From an uncultured Ruminococcus sp. (lineage in GTDB: Bacteria > Bacillota > Clostridia > Oscillospirales > Ruminococcaceae), in NCBI GenBank assembly GCA_900752785.1, contig CAADWP010000176.1:1-7392 (forward strand): DNA of 7,392 nucleotides. The letters are read 5' to 3'. Of the stretch, positions 5,753-7,392 are shown piece after piece. The position numbers and the translations under genes are program-made. The notes under the pieces were generated by a model. The model worked only from the letters and a program-made list of their open reading frames with translations, searched no databases and was not told the DNA's origin. The first letter of the stretch is position 1. The number at the start of each line of letters is the position of its first letter.

Positions 5753-6170
5753 ATATTTTGAACCCACCAATTTGCTGAGTTATGTTTATTCATGCCCTTT
5801 GTTATCCAGAATGAACGAAAAAGCCTTCACGATTTTTCAAAGCATATCAATCAGCTGAACATGCCTTATTTAGAACCTGTCTTCACAATATATAGCGCAT
5901 AATCTTACTTTCTTCTGTTGAATTGGTGTGGTAACTTTATTCTATCAGATTTTCGTCTCTTCTCTCAATTATTTTTTATGCCCTGTCCAATATCTATTGT
6001 AACACTACACGGTAGGATTTCAATAATTTTGCACCTTATTCTTTGACGTTTTTTAAAATCGAATTATTGTTTAAATGATTAAATAGCTATATAGGTATTT
6101 CTCAAAATTTATTTAAATAGCAAGTGGCTTTTAAATACCAATTAAACAGTATTTTATAAAAAAATTAAGA
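5753..6170. other. AT-rich intergenic stretch without a recognisable gene
   Basis: No open frame here has both a ribosome binding site and a protein-like composition. It holds the second copy of the GAACCTGT repeat (5868-5891) and a weak 7-bp inverted repeat GGTATTT/AAATACC (6094-6100 and 6133-6139). It may be decayed DNA. Confidence 0.5.
5868..5891 (+). repeat. Short repeat copy 2 (ATTTAGAACCTGT), IS-end-like
   Basis: Exact copy of the 13-mer at 122-134, followed by CTTCACAATATA, which shares 8 of 12 bases with the sequence after copy 1. It may be a relic insertion-sequence end; no element body is recognisable between the copies. Confidence 0.3.
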
Positions 6171-6218
6171 ATGCGCCGAAATTGTGGAAAACTCCTCATT
6201 TCGGCGCATTTATTTTTG
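6171..6218. terminator. Strong hairpin, probable bidirectional terminator
   Basis: ATGCGCCGAAAT (6171-6182) pairs perfectly with ATTTCGGCGCAT (6198-6209) around a 15-base loop. It is followed by TTATTTTT on the plus strand and by TCTTAATTTTTTT on the minus strand. It lies 190 bases downstream of the DUF4279-type gene on the minus strand and probably ends that transcript. The long 3' leader in between has no clear gene. Confidence 0.75.
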
Positions 6219-6398
6219 ACACGTTAAATTTATTAACTGCAAATTTTCACAAAACATTGCATCGGTATTTCGGCTATATACCGTCATTTTTTCACATATT
6301 TTACGAATTCTGCCGTTTTTATCCGCCTTTTTGTAAATTTTGTATTCTGCTTGTCAAATCACAAATTCCTCCTATGGTATAAGGTATTGAAGTGAGTA

Positions 6399-6815
6399 TC
6401 AACTATCGGATATATCTACGTACAGGTCAATATCTATTTCAGTACCCGTATCACAGCAAAACTGCATCACTGTTAAAGACGGCGCTAAACAAGGCGTTGT
6501 TTCACATCCCATAATTGTTGGAACAATTTCTAAAGTAAAATCAACATCGTATCGTTGCTTGATTTCTTTCAAAATGTTTATTTTGGATAAAAGAGGTTCT
6601 ATGGTTTTTAACATTTGGTTCTCTACATATACATCATATTCATCACAAGTACCAAATTGCCAGAATGAAAAATCATATATAGTACCGTTTTTGCGTTTAT
6701 CACCAATTTTCCAAGTTTGTTCTGGTGATAAATCAAGCATTTGAGATATTATATCAGGATCAAAATCTCCTTTTATCATAAAATATGTATAGCATCCTGA
6801 TTGTGCATTACTCAT
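6399..6815 (-). CDS. DUF4279-type protein, unknown function
   Basis: A 138-residue soluble protein without signal peptide or membrane segment. The pattern YFMIKGDFDPDIISQMLDLSP (about 11-31), then WKIGDKRKNGTIYDFSFWQFG (about 34-54), is that of the DUF4279 family, whose members carry a glycine-acidic-Asp-Pro start and a Pro-x-x-Thr-Trp-x-x-Gly-Asp turn. The family's function is not established; many members sit near toxin and immunity genes, so an immunity-like role is possible. The ATG at 6815 is preferred over the upstream ATG at 6866 because AGAGGGGG lies about 9 bases upstream and the extra 17 residues (MKMRRNIRKIIKRGIAL) are translated leader. The C-terminal half is acidic and beta-rich with several Cys. 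It is monocistronic, with no toxin gene visible beside it. Confidence 0.8.
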   Translation of the reverse strand: MSNAQSGCYTYFMIKGDFDPDIISQMLDLSPEQTWKIGDKRKNGTIYDFSFWQFGTCDEYDVYVENQMLKTIEPLLSKINILKEIKQRYDVDFTLEIVPTIMGCETTPCLAPSLTVMQFCCDTGTEIDIDLYVDISDS

Positions 6816-6868
6816 TAAAGCTATCCCCCTCTTGATAATTTTTCTTATATTTCTCCTCATTTTCACTT

Positions 6869-6897
6869 ATTTTATCATATTATGTTCAGAATAGCAA
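6869..6897 (-). promoter_or_regulatory. Candidate promoter of the DUF4279-type gene
   Basis: On the minus strand TTGCTA (6897-6892), a 17-base spacer and TAAAAT (6874-6869) lie 54 bases before the chosen ATG. Both hexamers deviate by two or fewer bases from consensus. The position agrees with the internal start at 6815 rather than the one at 6866. Confidence 0.4.
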
Positions 6898-7177
6898 TAG
6901 ACGCGGAGAAAATTACTCGAAATTTATTTTTTCAGTACGAACAGGGGGGACAGCCTCACGCTGCTTATACTATATTTTCTACAAAAATGCAAAAGTTTCC
7001 GATAAATTTTTTTCATGGAAATGATGCGACTAACATTGAACTTGTACTTAACGCTCTTATAATGCTTTCAGAGTTTTTTACATAGGGCACGCTGGAGAAC
7101 ATGTTCAGATAGATATCAAAGTTGTTCCAAGGACAAGTTTGATTCCTGTCATAGTTTCTGTTCATGTGCTGATTTGA
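6882..7177 (+). pseudogene. Possible frameshifted gene remnant
   Basis: Frame 1 reads from the ATG at 6882 (MFRIAIDAEK...) to a TAG at 7083-7085 (ending ALIMLSEFFT). The neighbouring frame continues with protein-like sequence, YIGHAGEHVQIDIKVVPR, to a TGA at 7175-7177. The frames join at a run of six T (7074-7079): one extra T would give a continuous frame of about 98 codons. There is no good ribosome binding site, and the start overlaps the putative promoter of the divergent gene, so the true 5' end may be missing. I do not recognise the family. A chance pair of open frames is the main alternative. Confidence 0.35.
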
Positions 7178-7256
7178 ATGCTCAGCTCTCTGTTATTTTT
7201 AACAGAACTAATAACCGCCTTATATGCCCCCTTAACCGGCTATTCTTTAACCCTCT

Positions 7257-7392
7257 ATGTCCATTATGATTGACAAACTTACAACTATTAACATGGTAAA
7301 GCATGAAGCTTGTTGGTTTGTCAATGATGTGAGACAAATTAAATCAAAAAACTTGACCGTAATTAAGGAAAGCCTTGATGTAATCGGAAGGA
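7257..7392 (+). CDS. 5' part of an unrecognised ORF, runs off the window
   Basis: Open from the ATG at 7257 (MSIMIDKLTTINMVKHEACW...) for 45 codons to the window edge; an in-frame TAA at 7248-7250 bounds it upstream. The peptide has ordinary composition and codon use (VNDVRQIKSKNLTVIKESLDVIGR), which favours a real gene. There is no clear ribosome binding site before 7257 or before the second ATG at 7266, so it may be an internal part of a decayed gene or be translated weakly. A perfect 10-bp inverted repeat (7269-7278 and 7316-7325) lies inside it. I do not recognise the family; the missing 3' part would decide. Confidence 0.4.
   Translation, partial: MSIMIDKLTTINMVKHEACWFVNDVRQIKSKNLTVIKESLDVIGR

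Noticed and set aside
5763..5934. Possible second, decayed MITE copy (CCCACCAATT ... AATTGGTGTGG)
   Set aside because: Only about 7 bases of each end agree and the interior shows no similarity to the intact element.
6210..6353. 47-codon minus-strand frame (ends LTCQK) just before the 6171-6209 hairpin, with an AGGAGG-like site at 6367-6373
   Set aside because: Tempting small gene after the DUF4279 gene, but there is no start codon in frame near that site and an in-frame TGA at 6354-6356 separates them.
6182..6382. 66-codon plus-strand open frame
   Set aside because: It starts within the terminator hairpin and is Phe/Tyr/Ile-rich, as expected from AT-rich noncoding DNA.

Overview
The window looks like chromosome from a low-to-moderate GC Firmicute, probably a gut-type Clostridia (Ruminococcus/Oscillospiraceae-like). 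This rests on strong AGGAGG-type ribosome binding sites, AT-rich intergenic DNA, an feoA-feoB-Cys-rich-protein iron operon of Clostridia style, a lone DUF4279-type gene and several small palindromic intergenic repeats. The taxon is an inference from gene style; no rRNA or other marker is present.

Layout. Positions 1-82 form a long imperfect palindrome (an intergenic repeat or the end of an upstream transcript). A plus-strand gene (202-864) encodes a zinc-ribbon membrane protein of unknown function and ends at a clear terminator (901-938). On the minus strand, reading right to left, comes a metal-homeostasis block: a CDF-family metal efflux pump (5465-4278), then feoA (4102-3884), feoB (3631-1202) and a 56-residue FeoB-associated Cys-rich membrane protein (1184-1014), closed by a hairpin at 976-943. 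FeoA, FeoB and the small protein together make a ferrous-iron uptake system. A near-consensus sigma-A promoter (TTGACA-17-TATAAT on the minus strand, 4180-4152) lies upstream of feoA. A 19-bp sequence resembling a DtxR/MntR-type box overlaps its -10 element, and a GGTTAG-N6-CTAACC dyad sits at the predicted start site, so iron or manganese repression of the operon is a reasonable inference. The CDF pump may be the export counterpart.

The 252-bp feoA-feoB gap is unusually long and packed with hairpins, including a perfect 18-bp stem, and may set the feoA:feoB ratio. The CDF gene leader carries a 158-bp TA-flanked element with 27-bp terminal inverted repeats (25/27 matching), a transposase-less MITE.

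The right third (5466-7392) is accessory-like and AT-rich: the MITE, two strong intrinsic terminators without an obvious upstream gene, a DUF4279-type gene (6815-6399, minus), an apparent frameshifted remnant (6882-7177, plus) and the start of an unrecognised ORF running off the window (7257-7392). No tRNA, rRNA, CRISPR array or intact transposase was seen. I do not see a clearly new multi-gene system. The best leads are the regulatory and repeat architecture of the feo/CDF block, the enlarged FeoB external loop and the doubled CDF cytoplasmic domain.
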